The notes beneath the pieces are model-generated. The model made no database searches. It worked only from the letters and a program-made list of their open reading frames with translations, and was not told where the DNA came from. DNA of 64,000 nt from assembly GCF_002795265.1 (NCBI RefSeq), contig NZ_CP024870.1, positions 1,116,001 through 1,180,000 of the forward strand, read 5' to 3'. This DNA is from Spiroplasma clarkii (GTDB lineage Bacteria; Bacillota_I; Bacilli_A; Mycoplasmatales; Mycoplasmataceae). The position numbers and the translations under genes are program-made. Shown one piece after another: positions 11,401 to 21,968 of this stretch; within the stretch, counting starts at the first letter, position 1; each line of letters starts with the position of its first letter.

Positions 11401-12156
11401 TTAAAAGCTAGCTTGATATTTTTCCAAAAGCATCAAGGCTTTATCATGATTGTATGTTAATAAATTTGTTAATGGTTTTTCTCACTCTAACCCCAAAGCT
11501 TTTTTTGAGTGCATAATAATAAAAGCTAAAACATCATTAAGTTCAAATTGATCAAGTCTGAAAATTGGAAAAACATTGTAAAAGTAGGCACTTGCATAGT
11601 TTTTACAAACAGTATATAGACTAGGGTTTTTTGAATTTACTAACAGTTCTAATTGCATTTCTAAATCTGCTAAAAATTTTTGTGATTCAGAAACATCAAA
11701 AGTTGCTGGATTAAAAATAATCTCAATTTTATTATCATTTTTATATACTAAAAAATCTTCATCAACTTTCTGCTCAATTAAAATCATCATTAAAAAAGTT
11801 TTGTATTCATTTTTAATTGCCTTATCTTGTAAGTAGGTTTTAATCAGTGGGATGATTTGGCGAGCATTTAACCCTCTTAATGCTTCAAATGCTAACAAAT
11901 GCATTTCTTGATTTAAACTTTGTTGCATTATTTGGGCCACCTTGTCGACATTTCAAGTTAACATTGAATCATCTAAATCATTCACTAAATGTTGATTAAT
12001 GATTTGGTTATACTCATAGAGTTTAACCTCAATGTCACCTGGAATGTAGGGAGCTGCCAATTCATTGGTAATAAGTTTTGCAGCATTATTGTATTCTTGG
12101 TTGTCAATGAAAATTTGGATATCTTTTAGTAATGTTTCATAATAATTATCTGCCAT
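11401..12156 (-). CDS. Hypothetical helical-repeat-like protein, 251 aa
   Basis: Starts with ADNYYETLLKDIQIFIDNQE and continues as regularly spaced amphipathic helices, reminiscent of TPR/HEAT-like mollicute proteins (DUF3196-type is possible, not established). ATG 12156 preferred over ATG 12162 because GAGG is at a proper distance only from the former. TGA-coded Trp at LT-W-NV and LE-W-EK join what would otherwise look like separate frames. It follows the aminotransferase gene by 22 bases, so it is probably in the same operon. Confidence 0.75.
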
Positions 12157-12178
12157 TGTCATTACCTCAATTCATAAT

Positions 12179-13243
12179 TTATTTTAAACTAATTTTTTTA
12201 AAATCTTTAATAAGTTTTATTAAAAAATCAACTTCAGCAATTGTGTTGTAAGAATTAAAGCAAACCCTTATTGAGTTTTGACCCATTAAATCTCGGCCAA
12301 CAAATAAATTTTGAGCCTCAGTAAATTTCATAAACTCATCAGAAACCATGTAATCAGGTAATTTTAATGCCATTAAATTAGTAACAGCATCATGTTCTTG
12401 ATTTAAATAAATAATTTCTTTGTCATTTAATTTCTGCAATAGATGTTCTCGCAAATTTTTAATTTTAGCTTTAATTTGGGGAATATTAAAGATTGTGTAT
12501 TCAAAACATTTTTTAAAATCCATAAATAATAATGTGTTGATAGTGTTTGGAAATTGATTTTTCTTCAAAAAATCTGCATATAACTTTAGTGATGAGTAAC
12601 TGGCATTACTAAATAATGGTTCAGTTGCTACATCAATATCTGTAACAATGAAATTAAATCCAGGCATAGCATGAAAAGTTTTAGCAGAACTATAAATTGT
12701 AAAATCTGCATCAAAATTATATTTATCATTACCTTCAAAATAAAAAACTGGCAAGCTAATTGCATCCATAAATAAATATTTACCTGTTTTTTTCAATGCC
12801 TTGTAGATGTTTTTATAATTAAAAAACTCACCTGTACTGGTTTCTGAAGCAATTGCATAAAAAACTGTTGCTGGTTCTTGACTAAAAATTTCTACTAATT
12901 CAGCCTCTGATTTATTAAAAATATCACGAGCATATTCATTAACTTTGATGTTGTTACCTTCCAAAACATTTGCAATGTTATGTGCTCAATAACCTGTGTT
13001 GATCAATCCTGCACATTTTTGTTGCTTTTTATCAACACTTCTTATAAAGAGGTCAATTACATCTGTTCCTGGAATTGGATACAAGTAAGCATGTTGCTTT
13101 TTAAAATATGTTTTCATTTCTGCAACCAATTCTGCAATTAGGTTTTGCATTTCATATGAACGGTGAAAAACTGCTCTTTCTTTATCTAAAATTCCTTCAA
13201 CCTTTTGTGGTCCAGGTGTAAAAATCACTGATTTGGTATTCAT
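12179..13243 (-). CDS. PLP-dependent class V aminotransferase
   Basis: 354 aa. N-terminal FTPGPQKV and HRSYEMQNLIAE, a central SETSTGEFFN, and YSSAKTFHAMPGFN with the presumed PLP lysine place it in the class V family nearest to alanine-glyoxylate/serine-pyruvate aminotransferases, not the NifS/SufS desulfurases: the desulfurase active-site cysteine loop is not evident. Substrate cannot be told from sequence. Start ATG 13243 follows a GGAGGCAAG site. First gene of a unit with the helical-repeat-like gene. Confidence 0.88.
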
Positions 13244-13265
13244 GACTTGCCTCCATTTTTAAAAT

Positions 13266-13271
13266 ATTATA
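13266..13271 (-). promoter_or_regulatory. Probable -10 of the aminotransferase operon
   Basis: TATAAT on the minus strand, 22 bases ahead of the start and downstream of the dprA terminator. No clear -35. Confidence 0.5.
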
Positions 13272-13325
13272 CTCTATTATTTAGTGTAATTTTTAAGAAA
13301 TATTTATTTTGCACACTCTGGGAAA

Positions 13326-13351
13326 TAAAATCTCTAACCTTGGTTAGAGAT
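13326..13351 (-). terminator. Intrinsic terminator after dprA
   Basis: ATCTCTAAC / GTTAGAGAT, nine-bp perfect stem around CTTG, directly behind the last dprA codon and followed by T-rich sequence. Confidence 0.85.
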
Positions 13352-13356
13352 AAAAA

Positions 13357-14103
13357 TTACAGTTCGTGGATAATATCTTTGGCAGTATTTACAATTTTTG
13401 CTCCATTTTTTAACCATAATTCAGTGCTATCAGAAACTTTTTCATTAAAAGTTGTGACAAAAATTTCTTTACCTTGATTTAAGCAAAAGTTTAATAGATT
13501 TTCATACCTATCATCTAAAACAAATTGGGTAAATAAAACTCCAGCACACATTGAACTAACTAAGCGATCAGTTAAATCCCGATTAGCACAGACATTAAAA
13601 TTGTAGATCTCACTAATAACCAATGCTTGGTCTGACACTTCAAGTTCATTAGTTTGTACTATAAAACTATTTATACTTTGTTTTAGAATATCAATATAGG
13701 GGATTTGTTTTTGACGACAATAGTTAATAATTTCATTATTTAAGCCTTCGTTTTCAAATGTAGCTATGACCATATCTTCTTGATGAAGTTAGCTTATAAG
13801 TTTTACAACTTTTTCTTGTGTGGCTAAATCAACATTTTTACCCCCAACAATACCAATAATTTGTTTGTTTGAATTTAACAAGCTAATTTCACCTTGGTAA
13901 AAGATCACAAATGGCGGTTTATTGGTACTTTTAAAGCAATTTGGGTAATATGGACTTAAGATTGTAATGTAATTACAAGTAACTTTGGTAATTGCTCGAT
14001 GCAATTCACTAACTGTGACACGTTCTTTGTTTAGTAAGGCTTGATAAATATCATCTCATTGACCTTCATATTTTAATGTCAAATACAATAAAATTGATTC
14101 CAT
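13357..14103 (-). pseudogene. dprA: DprA/Smf-like DNA-processing protein, interrupted by in-frame TAA
   Basis: Two parts in the same frame form a short DprA-like Rossmann protein: first part with LSPYYPNCF, PPFVIFYQGEISLL and IIGIVGGKN; second part with FENEGLNNEIINYCRQKQIPY and the end of the fold. They are separated by TAA at 13789-13791, which is a stop also in code 4. Apart from that codon the frame is intact from ATG 14103 to TAA 13357 (248 sense positions). DprA loads RecA on single-stranded DNA in transformation. An ATG at 13773 follows the stop, but its ribosome site is poor. Most likely a recent nonsense mutation or a sequence error. Confidence 0.75.
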
Positions 14104-14104
14104 T

Positions 14105-14410
14105 TTAATTTAGTTGCATAATTTTATTTGCAACTAACTCATTTCCATAGTTTTGTGAGTCAGTAATTCCAAATGAGACTAATCTGCCTTCAATTGCAAT
14201 GTAAGCTTGATCAAAATAATCATCCTCATCACCTAACACGCTATTTCAAATTTTGACATTGATATAATCATTTACAACTGTATTTTCTTTGGCCTTAGAT
14301 CATCTAGGCACTCTTAAGACAAATTTATATAATTTTTTATTTCCATCTTTTGAACTATAAATCAATTGTGGGGCACCTTCAATTTGTCCGATTATTGTTA
14401 CATTATTCAT
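14105..14410 (-). CDS. SSB-like single-stranded DNA-binding OB-fold protein
   Basis: 101 aa. Opens with MNNVTIIGQIEG, continues YKFVLRVPRW, NDYINVKIWNSV and YIAIEGRLVSFG, the strand order of a bacterial SSB OB fold. It lacks the acidic C-terminal tip of SSB and is shorter than the usual protein, so it may be a paralogue of the main SSB or a PriB-like protein. Trp are TGA-coded. Strong site GGAGGTAAAAAA before ATG 14410. Its TAA is one base from the dprA start, so the two are translationally coupled. Confidence 0.8.
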
Positions 14411-14556
14411 TTTTTTACCTCCAATAATACTATCGCTATTTTTGAGGCAATTTCGCCAAAAATAATGAACTTTTTTTTATTTTATTTTTTAATTTAATCA
14501 AACAATTTGGAGTTTGTTATTAATATCATTTAGTAAAATGGCAGCTAAAATTAATT

Positions 14557-14586
14557 ATAAAAAAATGAACGCTTATGTTCATTTTT
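14557..14586 (-). terminator. Intrinsic terminator of the symporter gene
   Basis: AAAAATGAAC / GTTCATTTTT around GCTTAT, followed by TTTTTTTAT on the minus strand. The rest of 14411-14556 is AT-rich sequence that presumably carries the promoter of the SSB-like gene. Confidence 0.85.
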
Positions 14587-14596
14587 AAATAGCCTT

Positions 14597-16330
14597 CTAC
14601 TTTTTAGTAGTTTTTGTTGGCATTTTACTTAATTGTTCACTAAAATTTTGTTTAATTTGTTCTTTTTGACTTAAATATTGCTCTTTGAAACCAGATTTTT
14701 GTTCAACAAATTTCTGTTTTAAGTCTTTTTTATCAGTTGCTGACAGTTCATTATTTCTGCTAGCTTTTTCAAAAGTCTTAGTAACATTGGCAAGTTCATC
14801 TAAATATTGATATTTATTTTCTTTAAGTTGTAAAATCTGATTTTGTTTAATTATGGCACGATCATTTAATAAAGGGGAACCCTCTTCAATCATACCTTCA
14901 GATTTTGCCACAATTGGGGCGGCTGCAACAGCCGCTAAAACGTTGTTTCCCGTTCTTCCCATATCAAATAACCCATCAAGTGGAGCTATAACTGCTAAAA
15001 CTGCATCAACATAACCTACAAAACCAAGTCCACCAAGAACCCCAACAGTTACAACTGTTGCAGTTCCAGGAATCCCAGCAATTCCTAGTGAGGCAATTAA
15101 AGTAACTACTAGCCCCATAATAAAGAACACTCAAATGTTTAAATCATGCACTATAGTACCTGGACCAGTTCCAGTTCAAAGGATGCTTGTAACTAATCCT
15201 GATTGAACTCCAGCACAAGCCATTAATCCCATTGTAGTTGATAGTGGAGCTACTGTACTAGTAACTGCATCACTAATCTTTAAATCATTGCGGATTGTGT
15301 CGATTGTTGTTGGTAAAGTTGCATTTGATGATTGCGTTGCAAAACCTTGTAATAATGGTCTTCAAGCTTTTTTTCATCAAGCTCCAATTTTTAATCCTGA
15401 AATTCTAACCAATAAAGTTAATCATAAAATTGAAATAAATATTCCTAAATAACCAATTCCAATTATTTTTCCTAAAGTTGCTAGGGCACCAATTGGACGA
15501 GAAGTTATTGACACTGTAATCATTGACATAACTGCTAAAGGCATAAATTTCATAAATGTCATCAAAATTGACATTGAAACATCTCAACCTGTATCCATGG
15601 CATTTCTGATTGCTTGCATTTGCACAGCTTTTCTTTTACTTAAAATTTTTACTGAACTTCCAGCTAAAGCACTAATTACCATTACTGGAATAATTGATGA
15701 CCCTGCTAAGGTTGCAAAAATGTTGGTTGGAAAATAACCTGAAATTAGGTTAGGAATTACTACTGCTTGGTAACGTTCATTATTTGCAATAGCACCATCA
15801 AGGTTTGGTTGTAGGTTCAACCCTCCCCCAGCATTTAAAAAGTATCCTAAAATAAAAGTTACTGTAAAAGCAAAAGCCACATTTGATAACAATAGGGCAA
15901 TCCCTTTAATACTAATACGTCCAACACCTTTTTCACCAGGTTTTGAAGTTACTTTAAAAATAGCTATAAAAACAATTGGAATTGTTAATAAAGTGATTCC
16001 ATTAATAAAGATACGTTTGAAGAATTGAGCTCAGTTATTTAATTCATAAACTCAATAAAGTTTACTATCTGGATCACTAAACTTTAATATTCCCAGTTCT
16101 TCACTACCATTGAAATATTCAGTGGGTAAAAAACCAATAATGGCTTGGATGATGATTCCGTAAACCAATCCGATTCCAAAACCAATAATAACACGATACA
16201 TGAATTGTAATTTAATCTTCTTTAAAAAGAATCAAAAACCAATCTGAGTTGCAATAAACAACGTGATTGCAACTAGTGATTGCCATTGACTTATCCCAAC
16301 AAAGTCACGTAGCATTGTGTTTGCTAACAT
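14597..16330 (-). CDS. Dicarboxylate/amino acid:cation symporter with long charged tail
   Basis: 577 aa, DAACS (SLC1-type) fold. About eight membrane spans plus re-entrant loops; diagnostic parts are ATQSSNATLPTTI (serine-rich hairpin), MGLMACAGVQSG and DGLFDMGRTGNNVLAA near the end of the core. Likely Na+- or H+-coupled uptake of glutamate/aspartate or related substrates. After the core an about 110-residue hydrophilic, Lys/Gln/Glu-rich helical tail follows, not part of the usual family. Start ATG 16330 with GAGGGA site. Many Trp are TGA-coded. Confidence 0.92.
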
Positions 16331-16346
16331 TAGATTCCCTCATTTC

Positions 16347-17672
16347 TTATTTATTTAATTTAGCTAATGCAATATGCAAGATATCTGTTGTTCGAGCAAA
16401 TGGAGGTGCATAAATTAAGTCAATTTGCTCTAAAGCTTCATCAACTGGAACTTTGCTTCAAATTAAAGCTGCTAAAGTATTAATTCTTTGCATAGCTTTA
16501 ACAGCACCACTCATTTGGGCTCCTAAAATCTGACGTGATTTTATATCCATAATAATTTTTAAATAAAGATCTGTTTGCCCATTAACATAATTGGTTTGAT
16601 CTTTGTCTTTAATTAATACTGTTCTAATTTGATAACCTTGCTTTTTGGCTTCAAATTCCCCCAATCCTGTCCTTGCATAACCTAAATCAAAAACTCTAAC
16701 AACTGCACTACGGATTGAACCAACAAATTTTGCTGGCTTATTTGCAATATTATCTGCAATTACTCTTGCAATTTTACTTGCTACAGTTGCTAGTGGTGAG
16801 TAAATTAACTCACCAGTAATATAGTTTGATGATGTTGCAGCATCACCCCCAGAATAGACATGATCAATATTTGTATGTCCAGTTTCATCAATAATGATGG
16901 CACCATTTTCTGCCAATGCTAGTTTTGTGTTTCTTAAAATTTCAGTATTTGGTCTAAAACCAAGTGCTAAAACCACTGCATCAACTTCAATAAGCGAATT
17001 ATCTGCTAAAACTACTGCCTGAACTTGGTCAGTACCCTTAATTTCAGTAACTTTTGTGCTCAAATGAACATTAATCTTGTTTTTTTCTAGATTTTCTTTA
17101 ATAAACTGTGAAAACTCTGGGTCAAAAGCATTGGGAGAGATACGTTCTTCAAGTTCAAATAAATGAACATTTTTGTTTAATTCACTAAGAGTTTCACTCA
17201 TTTCCAAACCAATAAATCCTGCTCCAATTACAGCAACGTTTTTTATGTTTGGGTTTTGCATTGCTTTTTTTAACTCAATTCCATCTTCAAGGGTTGTTAA
17301 AGTATAAACATTTTTTAACTCTACCCCTACTAGTGGAGGAATATATGGTGTTGCACCTGTAGCAATTACCAAGTTATCATAACTATCTGTTTTATTATCA
17401 AAATAGACTAATTTATTTTCAAAATCTATTTTAAAAACTTGTGTATTTGGAACAATGATGATACCATTTTCTTCAAATGCTGTGATTGAACGAGCAATTA
17501 AATTATTTGGGTCACTAAAGTTTCCAGCCACAAAGTATGGCAAACCACAAGCTCCTAATGAAACATAACTTTTTTCTTGATAAACCACAATAGTGGCATT
17601 GGGATCATTTCTCTTAAGTCTAGCAGCCACTCCCATTCCAGTAGCACTACCACCAACAATGATTGTTTTCAC
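16347..17672 (-). CDS. CoA-disulfide reductase/NADH oxidase-like flavoprotein
   Basis: 441 aa. FAD-binding TIIVGGSATGMGVA, active-site cysteine Cys42 in SLGACGLPYF, second dinucleotide-binding IGAGFIGLEMSE and FAD-contact VYSGGDAA. The CGLPYF surrounding is nearer to CoA-disulfide reductases than to water-forming NADH oxidases. Probably handles thiol or peroxide redox stress. Start: GTG 17672 (MKTIIVGG) is chosen since GAGGA is correctly placed before it; ATG 17687 in the same frame (five residues longer) is the alternative, and its own ATGAGG forms that ribosome site. It precedes the symporter by 16 bases, so the two probably share a transcript. Confidence 0.88.
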
Positions 17673-17861
17673 ATTAAAGATCCTCATATTTCTATTCCAA
17701 AAATATTATACGCTAATATAAATTGATAAGTTAACAAATAATTTTCATTTTTTAATAATTTTTTGACTTACTTGAAACCAATAACAAAGGATTTATTAAA
17801 AAAATAGTTTATTTAATTGGTGTTTTAAAAAGTAAATTTTTACTAATAGAATAAATAATTT

Positions 17862-17893
17862 ATAAAAAATACACTTCCCTATAGAAGTGTATT
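17862..17893 (-). terminator. Terminator of surface-protein cluster 1
   Basis: AATACACTTC / GAAGTGTATT with a T run on the minus strand, just past the last lipoprotein gene. Its core (CACTTC...GAAGTG) resembles the terminator of cluster 2 at 27,415-27,442. Confidence 0.85.
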
Positions 17894-17919
17894 AAATGGT
17901 CTATAACTATCTAAAAGCT

Positions 17920-18693
17920 TTAAGAACTTTGATTAGGTTTAGGGATTTCTTTTCTATCAAATCAAATGGAATAACCATTTGCATTTAAAACTCCTTTTTC
18001 AGTAATAAAGAAACTTTCATATTTGTTTTCATTAGGATTAAGGTCTCAAAAGATTGATGATTCAAGTACTTTTACTTCAACATAACCATATTGAATAAAT
18101 GTATCATATGCACTTTTAATTTCATCAATCACTAGTCCATTAAATTCTGAAAAGCTATGATCTTCTAAGGTTCATTCATCATATCCATTTTTAGATTCAT
18201 ATCTCATTTTTGGAAAAATAAGTTTATACATTTCAAATATGCCTGATGGGGCATTATTTGGGAATTTATAATCTAAATATGAGTATGTTTCATCTCCATC
18301 TTTGTCTTTAAAAACTCAGTCATTTATTGTTTTATTTTCACTATAATCTCTTTCAAACTTAGACACTGCATATCTAAGAGGGCTGGCAATTCTGTTTCTC
18401 ATAGAATATTCTATTTTTGCTCAAAATTGCCACATGTTTTCATCTTGATTATGGCCCGACCAGTTTTTTCTAGATGATATTTGATACAGATCCTTTAAGT
18501 CATAGAATATTTCACTTTTTTCCATTTGCATTTTCAAAAACTCTTTAAAACTATCAAATTTAACAAGTTCTTTAACTTTAGGGATTTCTTCCTCTTCTTC
18601 GGGGATATATCTTCTTGGAGTACATGAAACCACATTTATTACACCAATGGCACTAACTGAGATTGCTCCTAATATTGATAATATTTTTCTCAT
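17920..18693 (-). CDS. Small lipoprotein, type 1, copy 1a
   Basis: 257 aa. Signal peptide MRKILSILGAISVS with lipobox ending at Cys24 (VINVVSC), so acylated and surface-anchored. A Glu-rich stretch (EEEEEIP) follows. Type 1 has the middle segment beginning EIFYDLKDLYQI; the C-terminal part (VEVKVLESSIFW, ENKYESFFITEKG) is shared with type 2. Last codons differ from the other copies (KPNQSS instead of PEDNQDD). Ribosome site AAGGAG overlaps the stop of the partial gene upstream. Function unknown. Confidence 0.88.
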
Positions 18694-18707
18694 TTTCTTT
18701 TTTCTCC

Positions 18708-19034
18708 TTAATATATTAATTGATAAATTTCTCGAACAACTTGTTCAAGATCTTGATCATTTGATCAATAGAAGTTTTTTGTAATGTTGTTGTCTTTATA
18801 AACATAAACAAGTTCTTTTTTATAAATTGTTGTTACTGATGCTATTAAATTTATATTTGTTTTGTATGATAGAATTGCATTTTCATAACTGTTAAAGTAT
18901 AAATTTTGTCCACTGGTTTTATATGTGTAAACATTGTATTTTCCGTTTGAAATTAAATCTGTAAATGAATTTTTAATATTCTTAATTTCAGCTTTGTGAA
19001 CATAACTTGTTTTAATATTTAAAATTGATTTTAA
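18708..19034 (-). pseudogene. 3' fragment of the 742-aa gene (fragment 1)
   Basis: In-frame copy of roughly the last 100 codons of the gene at 21,969-24,197, from NIKTSYVHKA to EIYQLIY and TAA. It begins within a few bases of the upstream lipoprotein stop and has no start codon or ribosome site. Lacks nine bases (TDF) at a short direct repeat. Its TAAGGAG supplies the ribosome site of copy 1a. Confidence 0.85.
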
Positions 19035-19036
19035 CT

Positions 19037-19774
19037 TTAATCATCTTGATTATCTTCTGGGGTTGGGATTTCTTCTCTATCAAATCAAATGGGATAACCA
19101 TCATTATTTACAACATCTTTCTTGGTGATAAAGAAACTTTCATAACCGTTCTCATTGGGTTTGAGGTTTCAAAAAATTGATGATTCAAGCACTTTTATTT
19201 CAACATAACCAAACCTTTGATAAGTTAAAAATGTATCAGTGTTTAGATCAATTACAAGAGCTTTTGACTTTGTATAATCGTCAGGTACAATTGTCCAATC
19301 TGCTTCATTTTCATCAGATTGAACTCTAATCTGAGGATAAATAATGCCATAATAGTCAATAAATATCTCTTCCATTTCTTTTCCTAAAGTTTTATTTAAA
19401 TAAGTATATGTTTCATCTCCATCTTTATCCATGAAAACTTCAGTATTAACTTTACCACTGTCTCTCCAAAGACTTCAACGTGAAATATTTATTGATTTTT
19501 TAACACCATCTCGCATTAAATCAAGTTTCTCTAAAAATGACTTCTCTGTGCCATCATTTGATCGAAAACTATATGTATCAAATCAAACTATGTCACTTTT
19601 TTCCATTTGCATTTTTAAAAAGTCTACAAAGCTATCAAATTTAGCAAGTTCTTTAACTTCAGGAATTTCTTCCTCTTCTTCAGGGATATATCTTCTTGGA
19701 GTACATGACACCACATTCACTATACCAATCGTACTAACTGAGATAGCTCCTAATATTGATAATATTTTTCTCAT
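19037..19774 (-). CDS. Small lipoprotein, type 2, copy 1b
   Basis: 245 aa with the same signal peptide and lipobox (Cys24, VNVVSC) as the type 1 copies. The middle differs: DIVWFDTYSF, then MDKDGDETYTYLNKTL and IIYPQIRVQSDENEADW. The C-terminal segment VEIKVLESSIFW...NGYESFFITKK and the tail PEDNQDD are shared. Several Trp are TGA-coded. Surface-anchored; function unknown. Nearly identical to the cluster 2 copy at 28,693-29,430. Confidence 0.88.
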
Positions 19775-19787
19775 TTTCTTTTTCTCC

Positions 19788-19980
19788 TTAATATATTAAT
19801 TGATAAATTTCTCGAACAACTTGTTCAAGCTCTTGATCATTTGATCAATAGAAGTTTTTTGTAATGTTGTTGTCTTTATAAACATAAACAAACTCTTTTT
19901 TATAGATTGTTGTTACTGATGCTATTAAATTTATATTGTTTTTATATGTGTAAACATTGTATTTTCCATTTGAAATTATT
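19788..19980 (-). pseudogene. 3' fragment of the 742-aa gene (fragment 2)
   Basis: Shortest fragment. KYNVYTYK is joined directly to NNINLIAS: 57-60 bases between two YK codon pairs are deleted in frame relative to the full gene, removing one repeat module. Upstream of KYNV the similarity stops and about 100 bases of unrelated AT-rich sequence (19,980-20,084) lead to the end of copy 1c. Confidence 0.8.
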
Positions 19981-20084
19981 TATAGTTTACCAACATTATT
20001 CTTATCAAATTAATAATCTCTGAAGCAAGATTATAACCCCTTATTGTTATTTATTGTTTTAATTATCATCTAGTATTTAACTTC

Positions 20085-20822
20085 CTAATCATTTTTTCGT
20101 GGTGGAATATCATTTGTATCAAACCAAATTCGAAAACCATCATCATTCACTAACCCATATTCAGAAACATAAAAACTTTCATAACCATTTTCATTTGGTT
20201 TGAGATTTCAAAAAATTGATGACTCAAGTACTTTTATTTCAACATAACCAGACCTTTGATAAGTTCGAAATGTATCATAGTTTTGATCAATTACAAGAGC
20301 TTTTGACTTTGTATAATTGTCAGGCACAATTGTCCAATCTGCTCCATTTTCACCAGATTGAACTCTAATCTGAGGATAAATAATGCCATAATAGTCAATA
20401 AATATCTCTTCCATTTCTTTTCCTAAAGTTTTATTTAAATAAGTATATGTTTCATCTCCATCTTTATCCATGAAGACATCATTATTAACTTTACCACTGC
20501 TATTGTAATTTCTCCAAAGACTTCAATGTGAAGTATTTATTGAATTTTTAACGCCATCTCGCATTAATTCGAGTCTCTCTAAAAATGACTTCTCTGTGCC
20601 ATCATTTGATCAAAAATTATATGTGTTAAATCGAACTACATCACTTTTTTCCATTTGCATTTTTAAAAAATCTATAAAACTATCGAATTTAGCAAATTCT
20701 TTAACTTCGGGGATTTCTTCCTCTTCTTTGGGGATATATCTTCTTGGAGTACATGAAACTGCATTTATTACACCAATAGTGCTAACTGAGACTGCTCCTA
20801 ATATTGATAATATTTTTCTCAT
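20085..20822 (-). CDS. Small lipoprotein, type 2, copy 1c
   Basis: 245 aa, lipobox VINAVSC with Cys24. Same type 2 middle (VVRFNTYNFW, MDKDGDETYTYLNKTL). The end differs from its sister copies: IWFDTNDIPPRKND, and its stop is TAG instead of TAA. Because fragment 2 downstream is also the most altered fragment, this 3' region looks like an older or independently recombined junction. Confidence 0.87.
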
Positions 20823-20836
20823 TTTCTTTTTTCTCC

Positions 20837-21174
20837 TTAATATATTAATTGATAAATTTCTCGAACGACTTGTTCAAGATCTTGGTCATTTGATCAATAG
20901 AAGTTTTTTGTAATGTTGTTGTCTTTATAAACATAAACAAATTCCTTTTTATAGATTGTTGTCACTGAGGCTATTAAATTTATATTGTTTTTATATGATA
21001 AAATTGCGTTTTCATAACTATTAAAATATAAATTTTGTCCATTAGTTTTGTATGTGTAAACATTGTATTTTCCATTTGAAATTAAATCTGTAAAATCTGT
21101 AAATGAATTTTCAATATTTTTAATTTCAGCCTTATGAACATAACTTGTTTTAATATTTAAAATTGATTTTAACT
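20837..21174 (-). pseudogene. 3' fragment of the 742-aa gene (fragment 3)
   Basis: In-frame copy of about the last 110 codons (NIKTSYVHKA to EIYQLIY), closest of all fragments to the intact gene, starting right behind the stop of copy 1d and ending in the TAAGGAG that serves copy 1c. No start codon. Confidence 0.85.
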
Positions 21175-21954
21175 TTAATCATCTTGATTATCTTCTGGGG
21201 TTGGGATTTCTTTTCTGTCAAATCAAATGGGATAACCATTTTCATTTAGAACTCCTTGTTCAGTAAAAAAGAAACTTTCATAACCATTTTCATTAGGTTT
21301 AAGATCTCAAAAGATAGATGATTCAAATACTTTTACTTCAATATAACCTTTTTGAGTAAATGTATCATATGCACTATTGATTTCATCAATTACCATCCCT
21401 TTGAATTCTGAAAAACTATGATCTTCTATGATTCATTCACCATTTCCGTCTTTAGATTCATATCTCATTTTTGGATAAATAAGCCTATACATTTCAAATA
21501 TGCCTGATGGGGTAGTATTTGGGAATTTATAATCTAAATATGAGTATGTTTCATTACCATCTTTGTCTTTAAAAACTCAGTCATTTATTCTGTTATTTTC
21601 TTTATAATCATTTTCAAACATAGACCTTGCATATTCAATGGTGTCAGCAATTCTACTTCGCATATAATAACTTACCCTAGTTCAAAACTTCCCTATATTT
21701 TCATCTCTATCACTTCCTAACCATCCTTTTCTAGGAGATATTTGGTACAGGTCCTTCAAGTCATAAAATATTTCACTTTTTTCCATTTGCATTTTTAAAA
21801 AATCTGTAAAGCTATCGAATTTAGCAAATTCTTTAACTTCAGGTATTTCTTCCTCTTCTTTGGGGATATATCTTCTTGGATTACATGAAACAACATTTAC
21901 TACACCAATGGTGCTAACTGAGACTGCTCCTAATATTGATAATATTTTTCTCAT
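21175..21954 (-). CDS. Small lipoprotein, type 1, copy 1d
   Basis: 259 aa, lipobox VVNVVSC with Cys24, followed by NPRRYIPKEEEEIP. Type 1 middle (EIFYDLKDLYQISPRKGW) and shared C-terminal region. First small lipoprotein after the intact 742-aa gene: its ribosome site AAGGAG overlaps that gene's TAA at 21,969, so translation is likely coupled. Confidence 0.88.
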
Positions 21955-21968
21955 TTTCTTTTTTCTCC

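Noticed and set aside
13357-13773. Second half of dprA as a separate gene
   Set aside because: Its sequence continues the DprA fold in the same frame and its own ribosome site is poor.
15405-15587. Open frame opposite in phase within the symporter gene
   Set aside because: Out-of-frame shadow of the symporter, which reads through with TGA as Trp.
18708-21174. Array fragments as independent small genes
   Set aside because: No start codon with a ribosome site; one has a frameshift; they are copies of the 3' end of an intact gene.
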